A stretch of 44,572 nt of DNA from Symsagittifera roscoffensis (GCF_963678635.1 NC_087065.1:71011573-71056144); one strand, 5' to 3'. Numbered from the stretch's first letter, positions 9,554-19,335 are shown. The notes: generated by a model not told the origin, from the letters alone. Made by a program: numbers and translations.

Positions 9554-9745
9554 ACGGTTTCTCAAAGTTCAGCTAAATTTCCTGTTTTTCATGGACATGC
9601 AAGACAGCGTGGAAAAGGTTTTGGTGCTCTTGCACCAACTCTTGGGATAACAGCAATTCCCTTTATTAAAAAATATGTAGTTCCAGCTGCAAAAGGAATC
9701 GGAGCAGATTTATTTGAAATGGCTGCTCCAGAGATTGGAGAAGTT
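9554..9745 (+). pseudogene. pX-like basic peptide (copy 2), truncated
   Basis: The start codon that is ATG in the other copies is ACG here (9554-9556). The frame is continuous with the upstream capsid-like sequence and reads SAKFPVFHGHARQRGKGFGA, LAPTLGITAIPFIKKYVVP and AAKGIGADLFEMAAPEIGEV. At 9745 the GCCAG of this gene is fused to TTCCTATAAC, which normally follows the capsid-like gene. So the basic tail and the entire F54H12.2-like gene are deleted here, with CAG shared at the breakpoint. Confidence 0.65.
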
Positions 9746-10077
9746 GCCAGTTCCTATAACAACATTGTAACTTTTTTGGGATTTCTTTGTTATTAACTCT
9801 GTACTATCTTTTTTGTTTTTCTTCAGACCTAAAGCTCCAGAAAAAAATTGAGAAGGAGTGCTGTTTTATTCGAAACCCGAGACACTTCAACCCAGAGTGT
9901 AAAACAGTGTTCAATAAACTTTGCCCACTACATAAGGCTTGTGTATGGGACTTTGTTGATTCAATTTCCAAATATGTGTAAATCATTATTCTTTCTTTTT
10001 TTATCCTAAAGTACACTATCAAACTATCAGTTTCTTTTTTTAAAAGTAAGTCAGCCTACAATTGCAAAGATGGATAG
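9746..10077 (+). pseudogene. small cysteine-rich ORF (copy 3), decayed
   Basis: An open frame at 9787-9981 reads LLLTLYYLFCFSSDLKLQ as a hydrophobic leader, then EKECCFIRNPRHF, NPECKTVFNKLC, PLHKACVWDF. An inserted A in the poly-A run (near 9843) puts the hydrophobic stretch into a different frame from other copies. The final cysteine before the donor is TAT, and the acceptor TCTAG|ATGT seen elsewhere has become TTAAAAGT, so both the splice site and the next Cys are lost. The stop TAG 10075-10077 still overlaps the protease ATG at 10070. Confidence 0.45.
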
Positions 10078-10468
10078 ATTTTCATTTTTGCAATTTATTG
10101 AAAGAATTCCTGAGCTCAGGTTGAAGTACATGGGATCATGACCTTCTGATACAGTACCTCAACTAACAAAATACTCTTTTGCAACTATTAACTCAGTCCA
10201 AAGCAATGATAGAGGAGAACACTGGATCATCATTGCTCGACTGGATGAAAGTTAATACTTTGCGGATTCTTTTGGAAGAAAGAGATCAACTTACCCCTTC
10301 TTGACAAAAAAGTAACGACGAATGGTTCCTCGAAAGCTACAAAAAACTGATAATTTGTGTGGATTTTATGCAATTCATCCAGCTTTTTTTCTTTTTAGAT
10401 TCTTCGAGAAAAATTTCAATAATTTCCATGCTGAGCATTTTTCTATTTTTATCAGTAATTTTATGTAA
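10070..10468 (+). pseudogene. adenain-type cysteine protease (copy 3)
   Basis: The start is MDRFSFLQFIERIPEL at ATG 10070, ending TAA 10466-10468. It retains His in GEHWIIIARL, Asp in ADSFGRK, and Cys in NLCGFYAI after KLQKTDN. Stops are seen at TGA near 10139, TAA near 10254 (in DES*YF) and TAA near 10313. It is otherwise colinear with the other copies, and inactive as written. Confidence 0.75.
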
Positions 10469-11009
10469 AAGTACATTTTTTTGTTTGTAAGTGTAAACTC
10501 TTGCAGTAAATTTATTATACGATGTAGTGAATTGTTTGTTCATTTATGTAATTTGATTTTTTAAATTCCTTTTTTTTGCAAAAGTATCTTAGCAACTAAC
10601 CTCTGTTGAAATCTGCTAAATCTTTCTCAGTGTAAACTTTTACCGGGGCAGAGCAATTGACAAAATTGAATGATAATTTTTGAAAAATTTCAGAAATTTT
10701 TAAATTTGTTTTAAAGATTGAAGACAAAGTAATAAGAGAGAACTGAAATGAATCGTAGCAAGAATTATGACAGAATAACTAAACCAGTTGAGGTAAAAAT
10801 ATGAACTAGATAAGAACATCTGATCGGTCGAAACTTAAAAATTTTTGCATATTTTTATCTTAGTTCCAATGAAAAGTTCATGCAATTTTGGTTTGATGTA
10901 TTTCAATTTTTCATGAAAATGTTAAGAATTTAATCTCTCAAGAAAGTAATTCACGCTTCATTTACTCTTTGGCGAACTGCTAAAATGCATTTGTCATATG
11001 CTCGTGGGA
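10469..11009 (+). repeat. conserved non-coding block after protease, copy 4 (internally deleted)
   Basis: Same block as at 2536. Here a deletion joins CTCTGTTGAAATCTG directly to CTAAATCTTTCTCAG (near 10615), removing the GGATGATGG segment and one arm of the inverted repeat. The mini-exon candidate ATGAATCGTAGC is at 10748. No gene is seen. Confidence 0.55.
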
Positions 11010-11683
11010 TAATTATGTGAAAAAGTATAAAATAGGTCATAAAATTAATAAGTAAAATGGAGCTGTCATCCGTTCTCCAGATAACGTGGGGAAAAAAGAT
11101 TAAGTGGGATATAAAAGTAATCAACCATGAGGAGCTGTCAAGATATCCCCTGATTCCCTTGATTATTAGGTGGAATATTTAATCTGTCAAAGTTAATCCC
11201 CTCTGGACAATTTACACCAGATAACCTGAGGTAATATAAATAAGATGAAATAAGTATTTAAAAGATTCTTTCGAGGAAAACAAAATTAAGGTGATATATT
11301 AGTTTATGATCCCATACTCTAAACTGAAACTCAATTTTTTTCGAAACTTACCATCTCAAACTTACCATCCAATTTTTTTAAATTTTTAAAATAAAAAAAT
11401 GTTTTTTCAAGATGAAAATGTATTTGCAAGTAAAACTTAAAAAATTTTCCGAAAAATTTTCTGAAACTTAACAAATGAAACTTACCATACCGAAGTTTTG
11501 TGAGACAAGATAGCCTTTTCATATCAAAAATTGTGAAAGTTAACTAAGAAATGCAAGTATAGACAAAATCGAGCTCAAAAAATTTGGGCGCTAAAATTTT
11601 TTTCTGAAACTTACCATCTCAAACCTTACCATCTTAATACATAGGAAACCTATTCCCTATTCTAATGAGTTCATAATTCCTTA
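11010..11683. repeat. right-flank repeat of the virus-like element, copy 1
   Basis: This AT-rich segment, with landmarks ATGGAGCTGTCATCC, CCAGATAAC..GGG (twice), AGTGGGATATAAAAGTAA and TATGATCCCATAC, recurs in the same order and orientation at 26391-26860. Both copies follow a protease and its non-coding block, so it marks the right side of the element. The second half has scattered GAAACTTACCATC units. There is no convincing ORF; a 63-codon minus-strand frame at 11331-11522 is low-complexity. Confidence 0.55.
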
Positions 11684-12013
11684 CAATGAATTTCTTATAC
11701 ACAGGGAAATCGATACACTATACATAGGAAATTCGGACGCCAAGAAAAACTGACCATCTGAAACTTACCATCTGAAACCTTACCATCTGAAACCTGCTAT
11801 CTTAATACATTGGAAAACCTATTACCTATCTTAATACATTGGGAAATCTATTGCCATCTTAAAACATTGGGTGATGACAGGTTACTCTATAGCCCATGTT
11901 ATTACGTAGGGGTCAATACCCCCCCCCCCTTCTCCTCACAGATATACTACTGTTTTGATTTCTCAATTTGCTGAAAAAGGCTTCATATGGAGGCAATTCC
12001 ATACAGTCTAGCT
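11684..12013. repeat. 0.33-kb interspersed repeat, copy 2
   Basis: Second copy of the 7287-7618 repeat with the same 3' end CAGTCTAGCT. It carries the ACCATCTGAAAC triplet near 11750-11800, a longer poly-C run (about 11930-11938) and AGATATACTACTG. Its last bases create the stop codon that ends the truncated polymerase frame on the minus strand at 12012. Confidence 0.65.
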
Positions 12014-13711
12014 ATGAAATCAAATAAAATTTGATAAAGTTCAGATCGTATCTACCACTTTTGAATCCAAAACATGGCAAAGTATTTATATAGCGCTCTA
12101 AATAGTGGAGTTTACATAGCTGATTTTTTTGAATTCTCAAGAACTGTGTAGACATGCCATCTTCCTCGCCATCCTCAACACATTCATCTTCATGCTGTAA
12201 AATTACTAGCCTTTTAGTTAAGGTTCTATCATCAAGTTTATTCAAGATCTTTTTGACTCGATTGTTGACAGTGTTTTCGATTTCTTGAAATTTGGTTCCC
12301 ATTTGTAGTTTGCTTTTTTCAGCCAGAAGCTTCAAGCTGGAAACAAAAGCAATTATTAGGAGTTCTGGATCTTTTTTACACAAGAACGTTGGATCATCTT
12401 GCAGATTTGAAGATATTGAGACAGCAATAGGGACATGTTTTCCAATCCAACTAGTTGTTTTGGTTGCTTTCAATTCTTCTGTGGGAACACAAAGTGATTC
12501 GAAATCAAAAACTGCTACATGACTACTGATCTTCAGTGTACGGAATGCTGAATCCGTCCACTTTCTCGAATTTTGTTTCACGTAGTGTGTACGAGTTTTT
12601 GGGATAAATATGTCGAAGTTGATCTATACGTTTTTTGAAATTTTCCAAATATTTGCTTCGCTAATTCTCCAACATATTCTCCTTCTTGAATGTCAAAATC
12701 TTAAATGAATACGTTACGTTCAACTAGTTCCTCTTCAAAAGGTAGATCATCGAATGAGACTCCAGGAAAGCTCTTCGGATCGTATCCAGATTTTGATACA
12801 AACTCTGTAAACAAACTCTGTGAACGCACGGAAAAGGCAAAGATGATCTTTGTATTGTTGCTTATCTTTGTCCGAGAAAAGACAGTTTACTTGCGTATGT
12901 CGTCGTAAATGTTCAGGCAAGACAGAATCTGGACATCTCATTGGGATGATTTTTAGTAATGCAGCGAAAATAGTGACATTTGTGATCAATTTGAACCTCT
13001 ACCTTGTGTTCTGACGTTCTTGAGTTTATTGCTCCACGATATCTGTTTTTTCAACTTTTCCCTGGATTGTAATCAAATCCGCTTTCGTACACAGTAAATG
13101 CAATTTTTCGAAGAAAGTATTGTTTTTGTGCGCGTAGTAATACCGAAATTCTCTCGTTTCGACATTACGAAGAACAAATCTAAGGGTAATATTGATTTTG
13201 CAGCAGAATCCAGCCTATTGAATACTTCTACAAGCTTAACGTTGATAATCTTGGTGTCTAATTTTGACATTTGAAAACAAAAAACTTTATGTCTCCTATT
13301 CTCCGTCTCAGTATCCACCAGGAATTACTGAGGAGCTCTCAACTCATCTTTGAGATTCTCTCTTTCTTCTCCTTACTCCTCAACAATCTTGTTCAAGTCT
13401 GCAACCGTATCACTTAGTATCCGTTGTTTTCCTCCATGTTCTTTTCGTCGATGTTGTTGGAGCGAATAGTAACTCTGAAACTCCTTCTCGTAAGACGAGC
13501 AAACGGATGATTGCTTGGGATCTGATGGAGCATATTTCTTGGCCACCCGATAGTTCATTTCTTGTTGATTGTAAGTAAAAAAACCTACAATCAGGACGAG
13601 AAAAAATCCCTGCTTGACAAATTTTGCGGTGTAGAGCTGCGTGTTGCCGAACATACATGTTTCCACAGTCCCCACGCTGCACTTTTTCTTGTTTTTATTC
13701 AGCGACGTCAT
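12012..13711 (-). pseudogene. protein-primed DNA polymerase B, N-terminal and exonuclease part only
   Basis: Read right to left: a zinc-finger N terminus (13711-13373; C-x-x-x.. EKEFQSYYSLQQHRRKEHG), a frame at 13318-13073 (RHKVFCFQMSKLDTKIIN), a frame at 12989-12747 (ITNVTIFAALLKIIPM, YKDHLCLFRAF), and a 189-codon frame at 12581-12012. The last has VAVFDFESLCVP (Exo I, D-x-E), KHVPIAVSISSNL and FGFKSGRYDLNFIK (Exo II, with Lys where the catalytic-motif Asn is expected). These belong to the DNA_pol_B_2 (protein-primed) family of Polintons and adintoviruses, which replicates linear DNA from a protein primer. The polymerase palm and Exo III are missing: the frame ends in a stop made by the adjoining repeat. 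Frameshifts and stops separate the blocks. Confidence 0.8.
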
Positions 13712-13903
13712 CTAAGAAATGGGAGATTTATTAAGTATGGAAATCAATAAATTAGTACTTGGTACATATCAAAGTGGGAGACGTATAGAACAATTGTTTC
13801 TAGCGTAAAAGAAATTCGTAATGATTTTAATTTATTTGCTGTTGCTTGAAGAAAAGTAACTAAACAAATTCCATTTCAACTGGTTTCTTTCCTTATTTGA
13901 AAA

Positions 13904-14420
13904 TTGTCTATCAAAAAACATTTGAGTTTCATCGATTTATTTTACAAGAAAAAAGAAAAAATTCCAATTGATTTTCTTATTGATGAAATAGATGTTAACT
14001 CTTACTTTTTTGCCAATTTTTGGATGTTTATGTTGTCCAAAAAACAGTTCTCCGACAAAGTAAAGGTCTGTTTAGGGGATCTTACCGAATCAAAGAGATT
14101 ACTTTTGATCCACATATTGCATATCAAAGCTTTAAACTTACGTCCGAATTGCACTTTTGTAAAATTTGTAAAAAACCCCAAGCAAAGTTCTTTATTCCTC
14201 CATTTTTTTAAGGATTTTCAAAGCTCAAAATATTGCTTGATCAGGTTTGGAATCAAATTTTTAGAGATTTGCTTTGAAAAATTCAACAACTTTGAGTTAA
14301 CCTCTCAAATTTACATCAAAAACAAAGACTTTTGACTATCTACTCAAAAATCAGCATTTTCTTATTGATTACATACAAAAAATTCAATTAATTTGTGGAA
14401 ATTTTTTTTGAAATATTACC
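13904..14420 (+). pseudogene. unrecognised ORF remnant, Phe/Lys-rich
   Basis: A 143-codon frame (13904-14335) and a second frame (14020-14211) each carry protein-like stretches: KKHLSFIDLFYKKKEKIPID then DEIDVNSYFFANFWMF in the first, and GLFRGSYRIKEITFDPHIAY then ELHFCKICKK in the second. Switching between them and back (FEKFNNFELTSQIYIKNKDF) suggests one decayed gene with two frameshifts. It lies divergent from the polymerase with about 190 bases between them. I do not recognise it. A C-x-x-C pair (CKICKK) is the only motif-like feature. Confidence 0.35.
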
Positions 14421-14529
14421 TGTTCTAATTTTTTTTCTTTTGTTACTCATATCAGCGATATTTCTTATTTTTACAGCAAACAATTTTCAATCATTTGTTT
14501 TTGCGATTGCTTTTGTGTAAATTTTTACT

Positions 14530-14905
14530 TATTTTTGTAGATATAAATCCTTAAAAGGTCCTCTGAATGGATACGACTACCAGAAGAAAAACAAACATTT
14601 TTTCGATTTGAAACGACAATTTGTAAAAAGTGCCTAAAATGGAATTTTGGTTCCGATTGAACACGACTTTCATATAAGAATTCCGTAAAAAGAAGCTGAA
14701 ATCTGATTTGACACGACACACGACTACACTCCAAATAAGGAAAATCAATTCTGATTGGTTAAACCCACACATTTGAGTTGAAGGTACCCTTCATTTTATT
14801 TTCAATTAAACTACCGTCAGCTACCTCCTTTCTGAGCACTAAATCATTTTAATTTCAACTTACATACTGTCAGCTACCCACACTCTCAACTCTAAATCAT
14901 TATTT
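14530..14905. other. gene-poor spacer with short internal repeats
   Basis: No coherent gene is seen. A GATTGAACACGACT-like phrase occurs three times with changes (near 14607, 14656 and 14706). A pair of similar segments (CCGTCAGCTACC..ACTAAATCATT near 14813, CTGTCAGCTACC..TCTAAATCATT near 14867) forms a short direct duplication. Confidence 0.4.
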
Positions 14906-14913
14906 TTGTTACT

Positions 14914-15382
14914 CTGTATCTTTACTCAAGTTATTGCTCAAAAAGATCTTCGCATTGCAAAACAGCAACCTCATGTACTCTGTAGAGTTTTCGCTTGATT
15001 TGGTACAAATGGCGAGAAACGGTCTCTGGAGTTTTTCTGGCACGAATGGACATCCCAATCCAAGTCTGGCACATGGTGGAAGTGATGCAAAGAGATCTCA
15101 ACGAACATCATTTGATACAAGTCCCCATCACAGAGAACCAACTTGGTACAATGCAAATGATGGAGGAAGTGTCTGTCTGAGCATGTGGGAATGAACTACC
15201 CCGAGATTCCTGACTCAAGATTTATGGCTCAACCAGTCGACGACTTCCTCCTTCCTTGGGACGAAGCAGGATCAACCGAAAACCGCATCACAGTAGATGA
15301 AGATGAGGGCTTCTCGGAAACAATGACGCCTTCAGCTCCACAACAACCACTACAACCTCTTCCAGCTCTGCGTTCTATATAG
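14914..15382 (+). pseudogene. unrecognised gene with acidic, Pro/Gln-rich tail
   Basis: Three frames join into one plausible protein. The first reads QVIAQKDLRIAKQQPHVLCR. The second (about 14995-15180) reads IWYKWRETVSGVFLARMD, WHMVEVMQRDLNEHHLIQV and TENQLGTMQMMEEVS. The third (15185-15382) reads YPEIPDSRFMAQPVDDFLLP, ITVDEDEGFSETM and PQQPLQPLPALRSI before a stop. Each frame switch is a single small shift. The tail (acidic run followed by Pro/Gln-rich end) resembles a low-complexity regulatory or scaffold tail, but I assign no family. Its place between the polymerase and the structural genes suggests that it belongs to the element. Confidence 0.4.
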
Positions 15383-15655
15383 AACCTCCATAACTCTCGA
15401 CAGCTCTTTGATTAAACTTTTTTTGTAAATAATTTTTGTTTGGTATTAACTTCATTTTTTGTATTTAATTATTCTCTTCAATTTGATTTTAATTATGAAA
15501 ATAGATGATAGGTTCAGGGGTGAATGATTGAAAAGCATTTAGAATACAAACTAATTTAGCGCTGCAACTTCGTACACATGTTTAAAAACTTGATTAATTT
15601 TCGCACACATATTAGAAAACACACTACTAAAGTTATGCACAAGTAAAAAACACCT

Positions 15656-16125
15656 GATGGTTTTTTGAATTTTGTCAAAAAAACTAAAAGACTTTTCGCT
15701 TTTTGTAGCGAAAAACGAAACATTTTTTGAATTTTGTAGGAAAAAACTGAACCACTTTTCACATACTGTCAGAAAAATTGAAACCTTTTCCGCTTTTTTT
15801 TAGGAAAAAAGTGAAACACTTTTCAAATTTTGTCAATAAAAATTGAAACACTCTTCGCATTTTGTCGAAAAAAGTAAAACACTTTTCGCATCTTGTCAAA
15901 CAATTGAAACACTTTTCGCATTTTGTCAAAAAAAGTGAAACACTTTTTGCGTATTGTCAAAAAAAATTGAAACCTTTTTCGCATTTTGTCGAAAAAAGTG
16001 AAAAACTTTCGCTTCTTGTTAAAAAAGGGAAATACTTTTCGCATCTTGTTGAAAATTTAAAACACTTTTTGCAACTTGTTAAAAATTTTGAAACGTTTTT
16101 TGCAGGTTCTCGAAAATCGGAAGAA
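15656..16125. repeat. minisatellite, about 15 units of 30-32 bp
   Basis: Units follow the form GAAACACTTTTCGCATTTTG plus TCAAAAAAA and a T/G, spaced 30-32 bases (TCGCA cores near 15855, 15886, 15916, 15979, 16039). Units to the left of 15840 are more diverged (TTTGAATTTTGT, TCACATACTGTC forms). Because the unit is near 30 or 33 bases, both strands show repetitive open frames (15862-16215 plus; 15823-16044 minus). I regard these as by-products, not genes. Confidence 0.8.
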
Positions 16126-16194
16126 ACCTTACATCTTGCTCACAGGTTAGAAGAGATTTTTGCAAATTCCTTAATAACGGTGTTTTTCTTGTTT

Positions 16195-17764
16195 GGTCAT
16201 TTCGTTACCATATGAGAGAAAATAAAATTTAGTTTTTTTTGAATAGTTCGCATGATCACTATTTACAAATCCATAACCATCAAAAACAGTCAATTGCTTT
16301 TAACAAATCATGTTCAAATTTTGAGTTTTGAACTTTACAAATTCTTTCCAGAAAAACTGAACCGATCATTTGTGAGGAAGCTAGTTTCTGGTTAGAACAT
16401 AACTAGTGACATTTGAATTTTTTGCGTAACAGTCTTTTCTTTGCATTTTGGCTTTTTTTGCAACACTTGGTTTTTTTTTCTGCTCCTTTCTATATAAAAT
16501 TGTGATGAACAGCGCGGTCAAGTTGACTGAAAACTTCACCAATTGATGAAATAAAATTCAAATAGAATCTTTAAACAATCAAAATTTGAGTGTAAAACAA
16601 TCAATAATTTAGTATGTGAAATGAAAATAAACCACTCGTTGTAAATATTGATCGAAATTTGAACCAAGCAGAGTTATGTTAAAGCTTACAATTTTCAAAG
16701 GAACAGTGAGAATTAAGGGTAGAGACACAAAATGTTTTGGTTACTATCTATTTTTCCTAAAGATCACTGGAAACGGCAATAAACAGCGATTTTTGACAAT
16801 AATCTGAATATAAACTGGGAAGAGCTTGACACATAGCTGCAGCCATCTGGAACAAAGATTTTTACTGAGAATTGTTGATTTATATAGGAACACTGACACC
16901 TACACAATTCCATATTTGGAAACGTCACTCAAAATCCAATTATAGTTCTATTTCCTTTTATGGTTAATTGAATGACTCATATTGTTTACTTCCATTTTCA
17001 TTTAATCTCAAAATCAGTTCTCTCATTTGTCTTCATCTGATCATTCTGTTTTCCTATTGAAAAACGTACTCAAGAAAAGACACTAGTCCCAATTATATTG
17101 AATTCTCAAAAAATCAAACAATAATTGGGAGATTTGCTTGGTACCAAAAATCTCGCAAGGGGAAAATTTATTTTGAACCCTGCTTTGAACTATTCAAGAA
17201 AAATAAGTTGGGACAACTAGAAAAAAAATCAGCAAGTCTATCTTGGTGAAAAAGAAGGAGAAGCAATCTCGGCAAACAGAAATACTGTTATTCACGATGT
17301 CGAAAACCTTGGACTCGTTCCTATATTGGAACTCACTTCTGACAAGGAGTCAACTATGGATCATGAGCTTGCCAACTGCAACAAAGTGTATGACATAACA
17401 CCTAACAATAGAAGACAAGTTTGTGTCACGACCAAGAAGTACAATGTTAGCAAAGCTCCCTACATTCAGATTCGACTGTTCACCGCAAAAGAGAATGAAG
17501 CAATGAAACAAGTTGCCTATGTCAACTATACTTTGAACGAATTCAAAAAACTGTCCTAAATTTTGGGAGACTTTATAATTGTTGAGAACTGTATTGTACA
17601 ATAGAATGTGTTATTTATGTTTTTTGTCTTATAATTTAATTATTTATCCTCCAAATCATTTTTCTTATAGTATTCGAGTTGAGCAGTATGAGCTGGAATA
17701 TTGGTTTTTCAAGAAATTTAATCTTAAAACTTCACAAAAAATTGTGAAATTTTTCTTTTAAATT
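16195..17764. repeat. tandem 1.6-kb duplication, left copy
   Basis: From CATATGAGAGAAAATA (about 16209) to the start of the downstream ORF (ATGAGCTGGAATATTGG, 17687) this copy matches 17770-19335 base for base with scattered changes. It contains a long non-coding leader (CACTATTTACAAATCCATAACC, GATGAACAGCGCGGTCAAG), the PC4-like gene and the first 20 codons of the next gene. The break into the right copy comes after AATTGTGAAATTTTTC. The 16230-17220 part holds no recognisable gene. Confidence 0.75.
17229..17604 (+). pseudogene. PC4/p15-like ssDNA-binding domain candidate (copy 1)
   Basis: The frame runs QQVYLGEKEGEAISA, HDVENLGLVPILELTSDKE, NCNKVYDITPNNRRQVCVT, KKYNVSKAPYIQIRLFTAKE and KQVAYVNYTLNEFKKLS. 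The C-terminal pattern (a basic strand 'RRQV.V..KYN', then 'PYIQIRLF', then 'VNYTLNEFKKL') resembles the PC4/p15 transcription-coactivator fold, which binds single-stranded DNA. This is a pattern match only. A frameshift and loss of the ATG affect the 5' end (near 17220), and a stop interrupts after KKLS (17557-17559). The natural end is probably TAG 17602-17604, as in copy 2. Confidence 0.45.
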
Positions 17765-17769
17765 TTTTT

Positions 17770-19335
17770 TGGTCGTTTTGTTAGCATATGAGAGAAAATA
17801 GATGGATTATCAAAAAAAAAAATTTTTTTTTTGAGAAGTTCACATGATCACTATTTACAAATCCATAACCATCAAAAAACAGTCAATTATTTTTAACAAA
17901 TCATGTTCATATTTTGAGTTTTGAACTTTACGGACTCTTTTCAGAAAAACTGAACCGATTTTTTGTGAGAAAGCTAGTTTCTGGTTAGAACATAGCTAAG
18001 GACATTTGAATTTTTTGCGTAACAGTCTTTTCTTTGCACTTTGGCATTTTTTGCAACACTTAGCTTTTTTCTGCTCCTTTCTATTTAAAATTGTGATGAA
18101 CAGCGCGGTCAAGTTGATTGAAAACTTCGCCAATGGATGAAATAAGATTCAAATAGAATATAAAAACAATCAAAAAGTTGAGTGTAAAACAATCAATAAT
18201 TTGGTATGTGAAATGAAAGTTACCCGCTCGTTGTAAAATTTGATCGAAAATTGAACCAAGCAGAATTATGTGGAGCTTACAATTTTCCCAAAAACTGTAA
18301 GAATTGTGGGTAGAGACACAAAAGTTATGGGTAACTATATTTTTTTTGAAGTAATCACTGAAAACGGAAATACATAGCGATTTTTTTACTGTAATCTGAA
18401 AAAAAGCTGGGAAGAAATTGACACATAGCTGCAACCATCTGGAACAAGGATTTTTAATGAGAACTGTGGATTTATATAGTAACACTCTAACACCTACACA
18501 ATTCCATATTTGCAAACTTCACACAAAAATTCTATTTTTAGTTCTATTTCCTCTTATGGTTAATTGAATGACTCATATTGTTTACTTCCTTTTCATTTAA
18601 TCTCAAAATCAATTCTCTCATTTGTTTTCATCTGATCAGTCTGTTTTCCTATTGAAAATGTACTCATGAAAGACACTAGTCCCAATTATTTTGAATTCTC
18701 AAAAAATCAAACAAGGATTGGGAGATTTGCTTGGTCGCAAAAATTCTACAAGGGGAAAATTTTTTTTCAACTCTGCTTTCAACGATTCAAGAAAAATGAG
18801 TTAGTTGGGACAAATCAAAAAAAGACAGCAAGTCTATCATGGTGAAAAAGAAGGAGAAGCAATCTCGGCAATCAAAAATTATGTTGTTCACGATGCTGAA
18901 AACCTTGGAATCGTTCCTGTATTGGAACTCTTTTCTGACAAGGAGTCAACTACGGATCAGGAGCTTGCCAGTTGCAACAAAGTGTATGACATAGCAAATT
19001 ACGATAGAAGACAAGTTTGGGTCACAATCAAGAAGTACAATGTGATCAAACCACCCTAGATTCAGATTTGTCTCTTCACTGCAAAAGAAAATAAAGCAAT
19101 GAAACAAGTTGCCTATGTCAACTATAGTTTGAACGAATTCAAAAAATTGTCCCACACTTTGGGAGACTTTATGTTGTTTGAGAACCGTTATGTACAATAA
19201 ATTATGTTATTAAAAATTTTTGTCTTGTAATTTAAATATTTATCCTCGAAATCATTTTTCATTTAGTATTTGCGTTGAACAGTATGAGTTGGAATGTTGG
19301 TTTTTCCAGAAATTCAATTTTTAAACTTCACAATA
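17770..19335. repeat. tandem 1.6-kb duplication, right copy
   Basis: Right copy of the repeat at 16195-17764. It starts near GTTAGCATATGAGAGAAAAT and stays colinear until the N-terminal codons of the next ORF at 19284, after which this copy alone continues into the full gene. The leader (17800-18790) has no gene. A 144-codon minus-strand frame at 18081-18515 is not conserved as a frame in the left copy. Confidence 0.75.
18796..19200 (+). pseudogene. PC4/p15-like ssDNA-binding domain candidate (copy 2)
   Basis: ATG 18796 is followed two codons later by TAG, then a long frame reads GQIKKRQQVYHGEKEGEAIS, NYVVHDAENLGIVPVLELFS, SCNKVYDIANYDRRQVWVTI and KKYNVIKPP, with TAG at 19057-19059. The same frame then continues through NKAMKQVAYVNYTLNEFKKL and a final TAA at 19198-19200 (ENRYVQ). 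So only two in-frame stops break a 134-codon gene. The strands and spacing suggest a PC4-like domain after an acidic N-terminal half. An alternative is an unrelated element-specific protein. An AATAAA sits at 19197. Confidence 0.45.

Noticed and set aside
14971-15156. Minus-strand ORF with His/Cys residues
   Set aside because: It is a shadow of the acidic-tail gene remnant on the plus strand.
15656-16125. CRISPR-like array
   Set aside because: Repeats are contiguous and diverged with no unique spacers, and the sequence is eukaryotic.
15862-16215. 117-codon plus-strand frame and 73-codon minus-strand frame with repeated KHFSH/FFDKMRK text
   Set aside because: Both are translations of the 31-bp minisatellite; unit length changes and both strands being open point to repeat by-products.
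18081-18515. 144-codon minus-strand ORF
   Set aside because: It lies in the duplicated leader and the frame is not kept in the left copy (16200-17200).
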